64,000 nt of DNA from NCBI GenBank assembly GCA_030278955.1, contig JAOANR010000002.1:26894057-26958056 (forward strand), read 5' to 3'. The translations under genes and the position numbers were made by a program. This DNA is from Hygrophila difformis. Its lineage: Eukaryota > Streptophyta > Magnoliopsida > Lamiales > Acanthaceae. Below are positions 43,086 through 57,100 of this stretch, piece after piece. Within the stretch, counting starts at the first letter, position 1, and each line of letters starts with the position of its first letter. The notes beneath the pieces were generated by a model, which saw only the letters and a program-made list of their open reading frames with translations, was not told the origin of the DNA and searched no databases.

Positions 43086-43854
43086 CTAGATGTTTAGTGC
43101 CTCACCAGAGCTGCAGACGACCGTGTCTCTTACCCTCAAAGACACGCGAGTTGCGCTCTCACCAACAAGTCCACAACACAGCCAAAAACCATGCCTGCTT
43201 GGTGCGATACCAAAATTCCAACCAATGTGTAATATCTCCCCTCTCCAACTCAGACACATTGCAAGTCTCACCCGTCCCACAATACCTCCAGAATTCCTTA
43301 TCCCAGTCGCACAGGAAAATAGCATGTTGCCAAGTCTCCTCTTCGAAGCCGCAAATCACACATAAGGGTGAGGAAGCTATCCGTCAATGATATCTCAGTG
43401 AATTGGTAACTACCGAATCATGCCCCATGAGCCAAAGTAACATACCAACCTTCTCAGGGATCTCCAACTTCCACATCAAGCCTAAGCTGCCATACATTCA
43501 CCTCCGAATTTAAGCCAAGAGTATATCAAAGAAACTGAATACATGCCACTTTTATCAAGTCGTCAGTGCACCAAATCAGTCGCCATCGGAGTTAATACCG
43601 GTAAGGGAGTGCCTTGAATTTTTTCGGATGTCCTCTGGCATCCAATTATATAATCTGTCTAATTCCCACCCCCGACCGCCAACCACATCTTCTTTGATAC
43701 ATAATTCAACATCATGAAAATCTACAAATGGCATTAGCGAACCAAGATATTTACCTTCCCACCATGGCGAGAACCACAATGAAAAAAGGCCATTACCCAC
43801 CCTAGTGCCAAACCCCCTTGAAGCTCTTCCGACGTCCGAACCAGAGACTTCCAA
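43086..43854 (-). pseudogene. LINE zinc-binding linker (zf-RVT-like), broken
   Basis: Minus frames ICGFEEETWQHAIFLCDWDK and EFWRYCGTG follow the C..C....H..F.C pattern of the reverse-transcriptase zinc-binding region. Upstream, FDVGRASRGFGTRVGNG-like and WWEGKYLGSLMPF strings belong to the preceding linker. The pieces lie in different frames. Confidence 0.65.
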
Positions 43855-45757
43855 AGCTTAGCTCCAAGCCAATGATGCACTGTGGAAAATTCTGGGGTTG
43901 TAGTCCATACTTATCGCGCATAACTTTCACCCAAAGCTTGTTATTAGAAGTAATAAGATGCCATATTTGCTTGCCTAAAAGAGCCGTATTCATACTCCTA
44001 AGTTTTCGCAAGCCCAACCCTTCATCATCACGGGGCTGAGACATCTTGGTCCAGCTGACTAAATGCAGCCGACGTCCGACACCACCTTTCCAAATCCAAT
44101 GAGAGATATAAGCATCAATAGCCTTATAAGTCCCTTGCGGCAGCCAATAGACTTGCATGGCATATGATGGCACTGCTGCTAGTACCGCTCGGGCGTTAGT
44201 AACTCGACCCGCTTTGTAAAGAAACTTGGATGACCAAAGCGAGATGTGCCTCTCTAATTTTTTAAGGATGTAATCAAAGTGACCAGATCTCATACGACCA
44301 TGAATAATCGGGAACCCTAAATATTTTCCAAGATCCTCTGTGATACCAATCCGCAAATAATAGTAATCCAAGTCGCCACTTCTCCCTCTATCCATGGTGA
44401 AATAAAGGCCCGCGACTTGCTGGCATTGACTTTCATCCCTGCTCTTGACGTGAATCGATACAAAACATCCACTGTACACCTGACACTCTCCTCATTAGCG
44501 TGCGAGCATAATATCAAATCATCCGCAAATAACATATGTGAAATCCCAATGCCACCCGATCTCAGCGTGATCGGTCTACAGACCCCATCACTTATTTGCT
44601 CCGGAAATATTCTTGAAAATTTTTCCATAATAATCACAAACAAGTATGGCGACAAAGGGGCCCCTTGTCTCAACCTCTTCCTGCTTTGATTTTTTCCAAC
44701 ATGCCACCATTCCAAAGCAAAGCAAAAGAGGTAAATTTCACACAAGCCATAATAAGAGCCCCGCACATTTCAGGTAAACTCAATTCCATTAAGCATTGTT
44801 CCAAGAAATCCCAACTAACAGAGTCGTGTTCTTTGGCCAGATCAATTTTCAACACCACCCCGGCAACGCGTTCGACGATTCTCCATAGAAGAGACCAGCT
44901 CTTGGAGAAGCATACCATTATCACAGGCACCCCTACCTGGAAGGATAGCTGTCTGTGCAGGGCCTATGTACTCAGAAAGGATCGGATGAAGTCTATTCAC
45001 CAAAACCTTGGTGATGATTTTATAAGTGAAGTTGCAAAGCGTCAATAGCCTGAACTGCGAGAGACTTCGAGGAACATCAACTTTTGGTATTAAACACATT
45101 AAAGCGTGCGCCATCTCATCCGAAATCACTAACATGTTGGCCACTTGAATGAACATACTATAAACATCATCCCCAAGAAGCTGCCAGTATCTCTTATAAA
45201 AAATAACCAGGAAGCCATCGGGACCACAGGCCGCGAAATCATGCATTTGGTGCAAAGCAACATCAACCTCATTCTTCTCATAGGGCCTAGCCAGATCATC
45301 AATTGCCACCACTAGCAGCGCCTCCAAAGGGGGTATATCCTCACCAATATTGTTCGCCGTGGTCTGCTCAAATATGATGTGAAAATACTGCACATGTATC
45401 CTCAACTCCTCTTGATCTGTAGACGATCTTCCTTCTTCCAATTCTAAACCATAGATACGACTGTGCTTGCGCCGAACCTTAGTTTGTGCATGGAAATATT
45501 TAGTATTCCTATCACCCCACTTGACCCAACGGTCCCTGGCTTTCTGGTACCAAAGGAGCTCTTCTTGATATAAGGCGAGCTCCAATTCAGCTTTTAACTC
45601 ACTCTCCAGCCTACGCATGCATGTCGAATCCACTCTATCCCAGACTCGCTCAATCCCCATGATACGGCGTTTCAAAATGCAGATTCTTCACCCTATATCA
45701 CCGAAGGTCGAAAAATTAAACTCACCAGATAAGGCTTGCACACGGCTCAATGAGCTG
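43802..45757 (-). pseudogene. LINE reverse transcriptase, frameshifted
   Basis: Pieces in order: 45675-44842 (WDRVDSTCMRRLESEL, RWVKWGDRNTKYFHA, AACGPDG, QFRLLTLCNFTYKIITKVL, LPGR), 44930-44670 (LKIDLAKEHDSVSWDFLEQC), 44766-44317 (RQGAPLSPYLFVIIMEKFSR, HMLFADDLILCSHA) and 44479-43802 (GKYLGFPII, LWSSKFLYKAGRVTNARAVL). FADDL holds the catalytic Asp pair. At least three frameshifts separate the pieces. The junction with element G lies at 45758-45762. Confidence 0.88.
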
Positions 45758-48489
45758 ATGAGTGAAACTTTTGACAATTTCGCAACACGAGTATTTTCTA
45801 AAATATATCAGGATTGAATTTATTGAATGAAAAGAGTTATGATTCATGGGAAGGGGTGTAAGGATATATTTCACTTTTTATTACTCATGAGGGGAAACTT
45901 TGAGTTCAAACGGCGTTATGGACCTCCCCGGCATGAAATCCTTGACAATTTCGTGCCTTGAAGATCCTTGCCATGAAACTTTTGACAAGTTCCCACTACA
46001 TGAGTACTTTCTGAAAAATAGTAATCCTGGTTTTCAATTTTATTTAATGAAACCAATTTATGAAGGCGGAGTTGGGATTAGGGATATATTTATAGGTTGT
46101 CACGTTTTTATTACTCGTGTTAAGAAACTGTGCCCCCGAAAGCGCACGGAGTCAAAAATTGCAGTATTTATAGTAAGTACCGGATCGTTCACTGGAGGAT
46201 GTGCGATGGAAGCAGGGCCCACGTCGTTTACTAAGATTTTTCACTCGGTTACTCGATTCGAGTTTGTGTTTGATTAGCAACTACTTGACATAATTTAAAC
46301 TAAGTTATGAAAGCAATTGAAATAAAGCAGATAAAATTATTCTAGAAAGCGAATTAAATTTAATCTAAGAAAGCAAGAAAATTATTCTAAGAAATCGGTT
46401 AAAATTATTCTAAGAAAGCAGATTTAAAATATGACAGAAGGGACAGGAAGAAAAGAATAAAGATTGGACAAGATTCGGATGAGACACAATTAAACTTCCA
46501 TTTTAATACACAGATCTTAGCTTGGGATAATCCTTTCAGTTAGCTAACTCTCATGCTCTCTGTACCGTGTTCCCTTTAACAGACAGGTACTTACAGTAAG
46601 AGTTTTCATGCTCTTAAGGCAACAAATTCTAAGATACCACAGACTCATAACTCCCTTCACAGGCCTTGCAAAGTTATATTATTTATCTGTGGTGGACAAG
46701 CATCACCTGACAAATCATTTATTGAAGTGGCAAGTACCGCTATCATTCCCCCATGTCACACTCGAAGATTCTAATCAAGCCCTGAACTATCCCTTAACTC
46801 TCAATCCTAGTAGCAGTTACACAACTCTCAATACAACCGAGTGACCTCTAACGAAAGCATTTAAAAGAAAGCGGTAAAGAAAACATTTAAAATCCTATCA
46901 CTCGGAGGTTTTTGAAAGTCTGACCCTGGTAGTAAAAGAAAGCCCCCAGTCAGAATGACCGGGTGTGGATCAAGAATTCCCGGATCTCGGTGAACCGCTC
47001 GCAGTGTTCACTTCTTTCCGGGTGGTTATGAGATACAAACTAATGAAACGAACTAACAAATTAGTTCGTTCCGGATGCACTCACTCAGGACTCAAGAATA
47101 AGCTTTGGCAGAAGAGGACAACAGTTGAAAGAGTACTCAATCCTATCTCAGAAAATAACCAAGGCCCGAATGTTGTTCATCTAGTATTACCTATCACACC
47201 GTATTTGAGTCCAAGTGGACCCCATCTCAGTGCAACATTTAATATTAGATTCCCAACACACAACAATTTTGGAAAATAATAGATATTTGAAAATCATTCC
47301 CTAAACAGGTACTAGACTCTCAATAAAAACACAGACCCTTTCAGTCTAGGTGAGACCTAATCGCTGACTCTGCTTCTAATTTCCCAAAATCAACCCCCAG
47401 TCGGATATGAATTAGTCATAACTGTGGAATTTATCCCTCACTTAGATCCGGATTTTATAAATGAATTTTTGTTGAAAATTTATCATGAGACATCTGATTT
47501 AAATCACGACTTCTATGTCCAAGGGAAGGATCCCAAAATAATATTGACCACAATATCTACATAATAATATCATGCATAAATTTATAAAGAAGTGTAAATT
47601 AAATAACCCAAAATATAAGGTGGGTTTAGACAGAAGTGAAACACAGAGATGAAATAGCCGGAAATGAGAAGAATTTTGGCTAAAGAGATGACAAAATAAT
47701 TAGGATTAACTGGATTGCAGTTATCTGTGGTCCAGTTCCCTAATTATTAAGGTGAGATGATTTTAGACAGTGGAATGCCCTAAATGACAGTTGCCGCCGT
47801 CATCTTAGACTCCACTATCTGTGAATTTGGATAAAAACCTACATGTTCTATTACTGCAATAATTATTAGATGACATTGGCATATATCATCTAATATTACT
47901 ACAGTTCCAGATTTGGGTTTGAAATTAAAATAAAGAAAAGAAAACTGTATCCGGATAGGAGTCAGCTGAGCAGCTATTATAATCCCGGATGGAAGAACCG
48001 CCAAGGCTTCCACCGACCACTATCCGGACCATGCAAAATAACAGCTAATAATTAATATTCAGACTACGAGCTAGTTTATCCGTGTGGGAATACCCGCCAA
48101 CATTAGTCTGATATATTCCTTACTAGCTGTTTCACACAACACGGGTAAAGACAAAATAAATAAAAGAAAATATTTTTGGGTCATCTTGTATGAGAGACAT
48201 TGGTTTCTCATCCAAGGTTATGGAAATTAATCCATAATTACTCTTTATGTCTAAATAATCACTCATTCCATAATTAATTAATTAATTACAGTCCGGATTA
48301 TATACTTAGATCATTAGAGTTTAATTTTATAGAAAAGTCTTTTAATGAAAATTGAACAAAGTTCTTTATATCAATTTAATCATGGGTTGAGATCATTGGA
48401 TTTCAACCTCAAAAATATTAATATAAAGGTCCAATTAATTAATGGAGTGAGATGAAGAATAAAAATTTGGCAAAAAGGTGCCAAGCCTG

Positions 48490-48815
48490 TCGAGGAACAG
48501 AGTTTGTGTCGCGGACCATGGGTCCGCGACTGGGGATCTCGACAGAAAGGTGGGAAATAAGAGAAATTGAAATATTGGAAATTAGGGTCGTCGTGTCGCG
48601 GAACAAGGAGTGTGTCGCGGACCATGGGTCCGCGACAGGGGTTCCGCGACACAAGGTTGGAAAATTCAACAAGGGTATAATTCCTGTCGCGGAATAAGAA
48701 GTGTGTCGCGGACCATGGGTTCCGCGACAGAGCCCTTCCAAAATAAAATTGCAAGTTTTTGGGTCCTTGGTCGCTAATCGAGGGTTGTGTCGCGGACCGT
48801 GGGTCCGTGACAGGA
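48490..48815 (-). repeat. Cluster of CCATGG-centred palindromes, left LTR of G
   Basis: GTCGCGGACC and GGTCCGCGAC arms around a 3-nt centre occur at 48508-48530 and 48614-48636, with imperfect copies at 48705 and 48788, interleaved with half-sites GTCGCGGAA and TTCCGCGAC. Together they are able to form several 10-bp stems. A relative at 49978-50000 has GTCGCGG...TTCCGCGAC. Confidence 0.85.
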
Positions 48816-49674
48816 TTGCTTCTCGACCAAGGGGTTTGAAAAATTTTATAAAAATTTTGGCAGCATAACGCCTGATATTGCATTGCAGGGGAGTGCGTTG
48901 TGATCCGTGGGATCACAACGGGAAAATTATGTTGCAACCCGTGGGGTTACAACATGATGCAATACAATATAGGAGATGCAATTTTAAATAAAGATGCACA
49001 AACACTTTAATACTATCCCTCTCTAGATCTAATGTACTAGGAATAAAAATAAAAATAAAAACTAAAACTAAAATAAATAAATAAACAAAAAGCACTACCT
49101 ACAAACTGAAAAAGAAAACAGAATGATAAAAAGAAGAACTAATGGTGGCAGCAGGAATAAAATAAAGAATTACAGAACATGCTAACAAACATAAAGTTAA
49201 AAATAAAGCATACATCATATCTATCAAGGGATAAATATCAAACACTCATGCATTAATTAAGCCAAATAAAGCATTAAACCTAACTAAAAATAATAAAAAT
49301 GGTCAAGTGACTAAAAATACAAAAATAAAGCAATAAATATTATGGGAGATCCATAACATATTTTTGTGGATCAATTTCATTATAACATCAAAAACCAAAA
49401 TATGGTTTAATCACACCCATTAGTTGAATGTTTCAAACCAAAATACAAAAATAACAAACTGAAAATACAAATAAATATAAAAAGTGGCTACACTACTAGA
49501 AAACCCATTTATTACTTAAAACTAACTAACTAAACCTGAAAATGAAAATTACATGGCCATGAAACCATTTATTCTAAGGTTGCTTGGGAGCACAGTGGTG
49601 CCCCCAAGGAGAAAAACAAAACTAATCTAAACAGTTATGGGTCTGTAGCTACTGTTCACTGGGGTGGGAGGTTA

Positions 49675-49682
49675 TATTTATA
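49675..49682 (-). promoter_or_regulatory. TATA box of element G 3' LTR
   Basis: TATAAATA on the sense strand, in CACTCTATAAATATAACC; the same site in the other LTR is 58079-58086. It would place transcription start near 49645 and divide the LTR into about 1.9 kb of U3 and 3.9 kb of R-U5. Confidence 0.5.
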
Positions 49683-51561
49683 GAGTGGTGAAATTAAGCC
49701 CTAGGCCCATTCAAGGCCCACCAGTCGCTAAACAATTGAGCCTGTCTCGGAACAAATCTGGTTCAGGACACAATTTTTAGCACCAGGATGGCGCACAGGA
49801 GGGGGCGGGAGCTCGAGGTCCAGAGGAAGAAGACGAAAATGTAACACTTGCGGGACTTGCGGTCCTGGGAGCTCCTGAGTAATTTGGCATGTGGGAATTA
49901 ATTTTGAGGGGTCACGTGACCTGCAGCTGCTTCCTGTCTGTCTCTGTCGCGGTACTGCTGGTCGCGGTCGCGATCCATGTGTCGCGGTCCATTGTTCCGC
50001 GACAGAGTGTTCCGCGACAGACTTTGTGTCTTGATACTCCCAGTCTCTAACCATTTTCTGTCCAGGTCGCGGTGCACCCGGTCGCGGTCCATGGTATCTC
50101 GACTGGGGTGCCTCTCTCACAGTCCTTAAGCTATTTTCCAGTCGCGGAACACCTGGTCGCGGAACATGGTATCTCGACCCGGATTTGTTTAGGGACCGGA
50201 CAAAATTTATCTCTTTTTCTTTTTCTTTTCTCTAATTCTTTCCTCATTTATTTATTTTCTTCTTCCTTCCTATCCCATTTCTCGACACAGCTCTCTCTTC
50301 TTCATTTTCCTTCTTCTCTTTCCCTTCCTCATTCTTGTTCCAGTTTTTCATCTGTTCTTCTTTCCTCTTCTTTTCTTCTTCCATCGATTTCTTCTCCATT
50401 CTTCTCCTCCTCCATTTTCTTTCCTCGTTCCATTTTTCTTTCTCTCTTGCTCGTGTCTTCTCTGTTTTCTTATTTCTATATTTCTTGCTGGGTTTCAGTT
50501 TTTAATTTGTTCTTTTTCTCTTCTTCTTCCAATTTCTTGCTGCCTTGAGACTTGTTGGAGGAGAGAGAGGCGACGGGATGGTGGTAGGTGTGAAGGCGGA
50601 GAGCGGCGGTGCGGCGGCGAGACTGTGGAGGCGCCGGAGGATGAGACTGGTGGTGGCGCGATGAAGGTGGTTGTGGGGTTGAAGGTGTTGCGGTGTAGAT
50701 GGCGCACTAGCGGCGATGGGTGGTCGGATGGATGGGCTGTTGGACGGAGATGGCGGCGGCTGGATCTCGACAGGGATGGTGACTGTCGACGGGAGAGATG
50801 GATGAAGGAGATGACCGGAGTGATTGGTTGGTCGGAGGGATGAGAGTGGAGATCGGAGTAATCTGGAATTTGGGGATGGAGGTCGGAAAACTTGAAAAGG
50901 GATGAAAATGGAGAGTGGGCGGCGGCCGGCGGCGGCGGCCGGCGGCGGGGAGTTTTAGGGTTAGGGTTGGTTAGGGTTGGGCTTGGTTTTGTTTTTGTTG
51001 GGCTAAAAGTGGGATTGGGCTTTGGTGTTTTTGGACTGATGGACTATTAGAATTTGGACTGAAAATTGGATTGGACTGGATTCATAAATCACTTGGACTT
51101 AATTAATTCACCTGCAATTAATTTAAATCAAAAGTGATTAGTGTACCAATTAATTCATAATTATAGAAGAAAACAGAAACAGAAATAAAAATACCCATAA
51201 AAATTATGAATATATACATCAAAGTATAAAATAATATAAATAGATATATTTATTTCACTTGATTATTTGGCTTGTATTCCGTCTAATGGACCCGTGTTCC
51301 ATCGAATAGACAACATTAAACCAAAATTAATCAAGTGTATGATTTTTAATATTTTTATCATGTTTTTGGGTTTTTTTAATACAAATTAATAAAAATAACA
51401 ATATTTTTGTGTTTTTCAATACCAGCTTATTATTTATACAAACTTGCATAAATCTGTTAAATTCAACTGCTTTCTTATTTAAATAAGACCGGAATGCGAT
51501 CAAATGTCCGTATTAGACACGGAAATAGATTGAAAATAATGGTCAATTTTGGCCATTATCA

Positions 51562-54164
51562 ACATCCTCACATTTAATACTGATCGTCCCCGAGCAGTCA
51601 GAGTCAGTGCTCCTAAGAGCATAGACGCTGCATATTCAATCTATTTTCGTGGCTTCAAAAATTTCATTCTTTTTAGATTGGGATAAGACAACCGAAAACT
51701 ACAAGTATTAAATTCTCTTGATTGCAGTGTTTAATAAAATGATATTTCTCACTTAATCAGGCCTACAAATCAGTCAATATTGATAATTCTTCATGAATAT
51801 CATGTTTAGAAATAATCATTGATTTAATTCCAGAATTTAAGCATGACATGAACATAATTAAAAGCAGAGCCTCACATATAGTAGAAACGAAAATTTCACT
51901 CACTCTCAAAAAGGGGTTTTATCAATGAGCACTCATAATCAAATTTAATTAAATTATTCCATATGCTTGCAATTGGACCAACTCGCCACCGGCTCATTTC
52001 TTCAAATCGAGATCATGAGGTCTTATTCAAAGGTTATAACGGGGCATACGGTTGTAACATTGGTATGGAAGGGAAATTATTGGGTTAAGAAGTGACAAGA
52101 ATTAATATTATCATAACTTGGCATATTTTTTTAAAAATTAATGATCATCAATTTTTTCTTTCTTTTCTCTTTTGTTTTTCTTTTTCTTTTGCATGACATT
52201 AGACTAAGTCTAATTTGCTTTGTCATTTGCAATTTATTTGTGTTGAATTGAATTCAACATTTTTCTTCTTCTTTTCTTTCTTTTTTTTTTGGATCGGATT
52301 TTTGAATACCGATTTGATGAATTGATGATCATAAATTGGAATGCTTTGATAAAATTCATTCTTGCCCACTTGGGTTTGAATTTTTTGGTCTTTTTAGAAG
52401 GCTAGGAATAATATAGAGGGCTTCAAAGAAAAATTAGGCTTAAGGCTCAAAGTGGTTAATCCTAAAGGGAAAATATTTTTGGGTTGGAATTCAAACGAAG
52501 GCCAAAAATTTGGGTTTTTCTAGGTGCCTCGATCATATGCTCGATTTTTGGAATATGGCATAGTCTTGAATCGGTCCCAATCGCAAGTTCTAGTTTCCTT
52601 TAATCAAAAATGATTTTCACACATCAAAGAAAAGAATGAGTAAAAATGACTCATGGCTCAAATCTCACATGGAATGGTTCATTCATGTCATACAATATTC
52701 TTAAATTTAATCTTTGAAAAATTCTTACAATCTATTCAATTAAATTCTCAACATGAAAATTCATTACCCAACAAGATGATCACATCATTAAATTTTTATA
52801 GCTCAAAACCTCAAAAATTCATATCATGCATGTCTTCAATTATATTATCCCAATTTAAAAGTTTGAAAATTTAATCCTGAACCAAAATCAAATATGCGAA
52901 TTCTTAGACAGAGTTATGCATGCTTTTTACTGGGTTTAAAAACTATAAAATAATATTTAAGTGAAGAATCAACATCCTCACATTTTGAGCCTTGCTCGAA
53001 ATGTGAGTTAGCCAATTCCTACTCAAACGAATTATCAAAATCAAAATAAAAATAAAAGAGGAGGGAGGGAGGGAGAAATATTTACACAAAAGCTAGGAGC
53101 ATAATTCCGATAGCCTTTTTCGTCAAACCAATTAAATGTTCAACGATTTTGGCTATGTGTGATCGTTTGGTTTATCGAACAAGGCAATTGTTCGATGCCC
53201 AATACTTAAGAAAAATTCTGATTTTCATCAAAATTGTTCAATCACAATTTTGGATTTTTTTAAACATATAAAAGTTAATCTACTTGCAAAAATTAGGTTG
53301 GATTGATTCTGTTCTTATAAAAATTATTCCGGATCTTAAATTGCTTTAAATTCCAGGAATATTTTCTATTATTCACAGAATTGATCCAACCGGGAACCTG
53401 TTTTGAAGCTTTAATTTTCTTTTTGGTAGTTCCATAAATTCCTGCAAAGCAAACACAGAAGAAGTTATCGGGTTTTCTCAAAAATATCAACATCCTCACA
53501 TTTAGAGTCTTAGTACTCTAAATGTGAGTTAATTGATTAATGCCCGAATTATTTAATATAATATGCATAAGAGATTTATATATATATATATATATATAAA
53601 TATGATTTTGACTTGCAGAAATTTAGGTTGGGTTAATTCTGTACTTGTGAAAATTATTCCGGATTTTAAATTTCTTTAATTTCTGGATATAATCTTCGGT
53701 CAATTACAGAACTAATCCAACCGGGAACCTGTAGTCCGAAGGTCTGCTGCTCCATTTGTTGTTTTACCAGTGATGAGGGTTTCCTCAGCGCAGTGGTGGT
53801 AATGAGGTGGATGGGCGATGGAGCAGCGATGGGCTTCGTGGTCCGGATGTGGTGGAGATGACAAACACGTGGGTTTCATGTGTTGTGCAGTTCATAATTG
53901 CCAATTAGTGTAGCCCCCAATGCTACACTTCCACATTTAACTCCTTACACCAATTTCGGTGGCTCCACAATTCCTGCAAGACAAAATACCCAATTGGTTA
54001 GGTTTTCCCCTCAAATCAACATCCTCACATTTAGAGTCTTAGTACTCTAAATGTTTAATTGATTTGAGGGTACTTCTCTGTTCTGAAATAAATACACTAA
54101 ACTAACACTGAACTAACTATGAGTAATCATGAGTGTAATTCTCTTAATAAACGACGCTGCATCC
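51562..54164 (-). other. Element G internal region, non-coding, with repeated LTR-boundary motif
   Basis: No ORF with family resemblance. ATCAACATCCTCACATTT (the plus-strand form of the purine tract plus LTR start TGAT) occurs at the real boundary (51558) and again near 52970, 53487 and 54015. The last two are followed by an inverted repeat AGAGT...ACTCT forming a hairpin. Two diverged copies of GGTTGG(G/A)TT(G/A)ATTCTG...CCAACCGGGAACCTG lie at about 53290-53400 and 53625-53730. (AT)n at 53577-53599. Confidence 0.6.
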
Positions 54165-54182
54165 TCCCCGGCAACGGCGCCA
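54165..54182 (-). promoter_or_regulatory. Element G primer-binding site (tRNA-Asp type)
   Basis: The minus strand reads TGGCGCCGTTGCCGGGGA directly next to the LTR end; this is the plant tRNA-Asp 3'-end complement used by Athila-like and related elements. It differs from the Met-type sites of all other elements in the window. Confidence 0.85.
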
Positions 54183-57100
54183 TGAAACTTTTGACAATTT
54201 CGCAACACGAGTATTTTCTAAAATATATCAGGATTGAATTTATTGAATGACAAGAGTTATGATTCATGGGAAGGGGTGTAAGGATATATTTCACTTTTTA
54301 TTACTCATGAGGGGAAACTTTGAGTTCAAACGGCGTTATGGACCTCCCCGGCATGAAATCCTTGACAATTTCGTGCCTTGAAGATCCTTGCCATGAAACT
54401 TTTGACAAGTTCCCACTACATGAGTACTTTCTGAAAAATAGTAATCCTGGTTTTCAATTTTATTTAATGAAACCAATTTATGAAGGCGGAGTTGGGATTA
54501 GGGATATATTTATAGGTTGTCACGTTTTTATTACTCGTGTTAAGAAACTGTGCCCCCGAAAGCGCACGGAGTCAAAAATTGCAGTATTTATAGTAAGTAC
54601 CGGATCGTTCACTGGAGGATGTGCGATGGAAGCAGGGCCCACGTCGTTTACTAAGATTTTCCACTCGGTTACTCGATTCGAGTTTGTGTTTGATTAGCAA
54701 CTACTTGACATAATTTAAACTAAGTTATGAAAGCAATTGAAATAAAGCAGATAAAATTATTCTAGAAAGCGAATTAAATTTAATCTAAGAAAGCAAGAAA
54801 ATTATTCTAAGAAATCGGTTAAAATTATTCTAAGAAAGCAGATTTAAAATATGACAGAAGGGACAGGAAGAAAAGAATAAAGATTGGACAAGATTCGGAT
54901 GAGACACAATTAAACTTCCATTTTAATACACAGATCTTAGCTTGGGATAATCCTTTCAGTTAGCTAACTCTCATGCTCTCTGTACCGTGTTCCCTTTAAC
55001 AGACAGGTACTTACAGTAAGAGTTTTCATGCTCTTAGGGCAACAAATTCTAAGATACCACAGACTCATAACTCCCTTCACAGGCCTTGCAAAGTTATATT
55101 ATTTAACTGTGGTGGACAAGCAACACCTGACAAATCATTTATTGAAGTGGCAAGTACCACTATCATTCACCCATGTCACACCCGAAGATTCTAATCAAGC
55201 CCTGAACTATCCCTTAACTCTCAATCCTAGTAGCAGTTACACAACTCTCAATACAACCGAGTGACCTCTAACGAAAGCATTTAAAAGAAAGCGGTAAAGA
55301 AAACATTTAAAATCCTATCACTCGGAGGTTTTTGAAAGTCTGACCCTGGTAGTAAAAGAAAGCCCCCAGTCAGAATGACCGGGTGTGGATCAAGAATTCC
55401 CGGATCTCGGTGAACAGCTCGCAGTGTTCACTTCTTTCCGGGTGGTTATGAGATACAAACTAATGAAACGAACTAACAAATTAGTTCGTTCCGGATGCAC
55501 TCACTCAGGACTCAAGAATAAGCTTTGGCAGAAGAGGACAGCAGTTGAAAGAGTACTCAACCCTATCTCAGAAAATAACCAAGGCCCGAATGTTGTTCCT
55601 CTAGTATTACCTATCACACCGTATTTGAGTCCAAGTGGACCCCATCTCAGTGCAACATTTAATATTAGATTCCCAACACACAGCAATTTTGGAAAATAAT
55701 AGATATTTGAAAATCATTCCCTAAACAGGTACTAGACTCTCAATAAAAACACAGACCCTTTCAGTCTAGGTGAGACCTAATCGCTGACTCTGCTTCTAAT
55801 TTCCCAAAATCAACCCCCAGTCGGATATGAATTAGTCATAACTGTGGAATTTATCCCTCACTTAGATCCGGATTTTATAAATGAATTTTTGTTGGAAATT
55901 TATCATGAGACATCTGATTTAAATCACGACTTCTATGTCCAAGGGAAGGATCCCAAAATAATATTGACCACAATATCTACATAATAATATCATGCATAAA
56001 TTTATAAAGAAGTGTAAAATTAAATAACCCAAAATATAAGGTGGGTTTAGACAGAAGTGAAACACAGAGATGAAACAGCCGGAGATGAGAAGAATTTTGG
56101 CTAAAGAGATGACAAAATAATTAGGATTAATTGGATTGCAGTTACATGTGGTCCAGTTCCCTAATTATTAAGGTGAGATGATTTTAGACAGTGGAATGCC
56201 CTAAATGACAGTTGCCGCCGTCATCTTAGACTCCACTATCTGTGAATTTGGATAAAAACCTACATGTTCTATTACTGCAATAATTATTAGATGACATTGG
56301 CATATATCATCTAATATTACTACAGTTCCAGATTCGGGTTTGAAATTAAAATAAAGAAAAGAAAACTGTATCCGGATAGGAGTCAGCTGAGCAGCTATTA
56401 TAATCCCGGATGGAAGAACCGCCAAGGCTTCCACCGACCACTATCCGGACCATGCAAAATAACAGCTAATAATTAATATTCAGACTACGAGCTAGTTTAT
56501 CCGTGTGGGAATACCCGCCAACATTAGTCTGATATATTCCTTACTAGCTGTTTCACACAACACGGGTAAAGACAAAATAAATAAAAGAAAATATTTTTGG
56601 GTCATCTTGTATGAGAGACATTGGTTTCTCATCCAAGGTTATGGAAATTAATCCATAATTACTCTTTATATCTAAATAATCACTCATTCCATAATTAATT
56701 AATTAATTACAGTCCGGATTATATACTTAGATCATTAGAGTTTAATTTTATAGAAAAGTCTTTTAATGGAAATTGAACAAAGTTCTTTATATCAATTTAA
56801 TCATGGGTTGAGATCATTGGATTTCAACCTCAAAAATATTAATATAAAGGTCCAATTAATTAATGGAGTGAGATGAAGAATAAAAATTTGGCAAAAAGGT
56901 GCCAAGCCTGTCGAGGAACAGAGTTTGTGTCGCGGACCATGGGTCCGCGACTGGGGATCTCGACAGAAAGGTGGGAAATAAGAGAAATTGAAATATTGGA
57001 AATTAGGGTTGTCGTGTCGCGGAACAAGGAGTGTGTCGCGGACCATGGGTCCGCGACAGGGGTTCCGCGACACAAGGTTGGAAAATTCAACAAGGGTATA

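Larger units (their letters stand above)
45763..51561 (-). repeat. Element G 3' LTR
   Basis: 5799 bp. Sense order: AT-rich start, telomere-like TTTAGGG/CCCTAA strings and a GGC-rich block (50915-50975), a purine-rich (sense) tract of about 350 bp (50200-50545 pyrimidine on plus), TCGCGG-rich repeats (49945-50175), a TATA box (49675-49682) and a palindrome cluster (48490-48815). Several ORFs above 100 codons (e.g. 45900-46277, 48380-48937, 50072-50548) lack protein character or cross repeats, and I do not call genes. Confidence 0.9.

Noticed and set aside
42736..43390. Plus-strand ORFs over the LINE 3' region
   Set aside because: They are shadows of the RNase H and zinc-linker frames on the minus strand.
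50072..50548. 158-codon frame rich in S, F and L
   Set aside because: It is a translation of a pyrimidine-rich tract in LTR G, antisense to the element.
50945..50980. Interstitial telomere (TTTAGGG-like)
   Set aside because: Only two or three imperfect units; more likely a promoter-type telo-box in the LTR.
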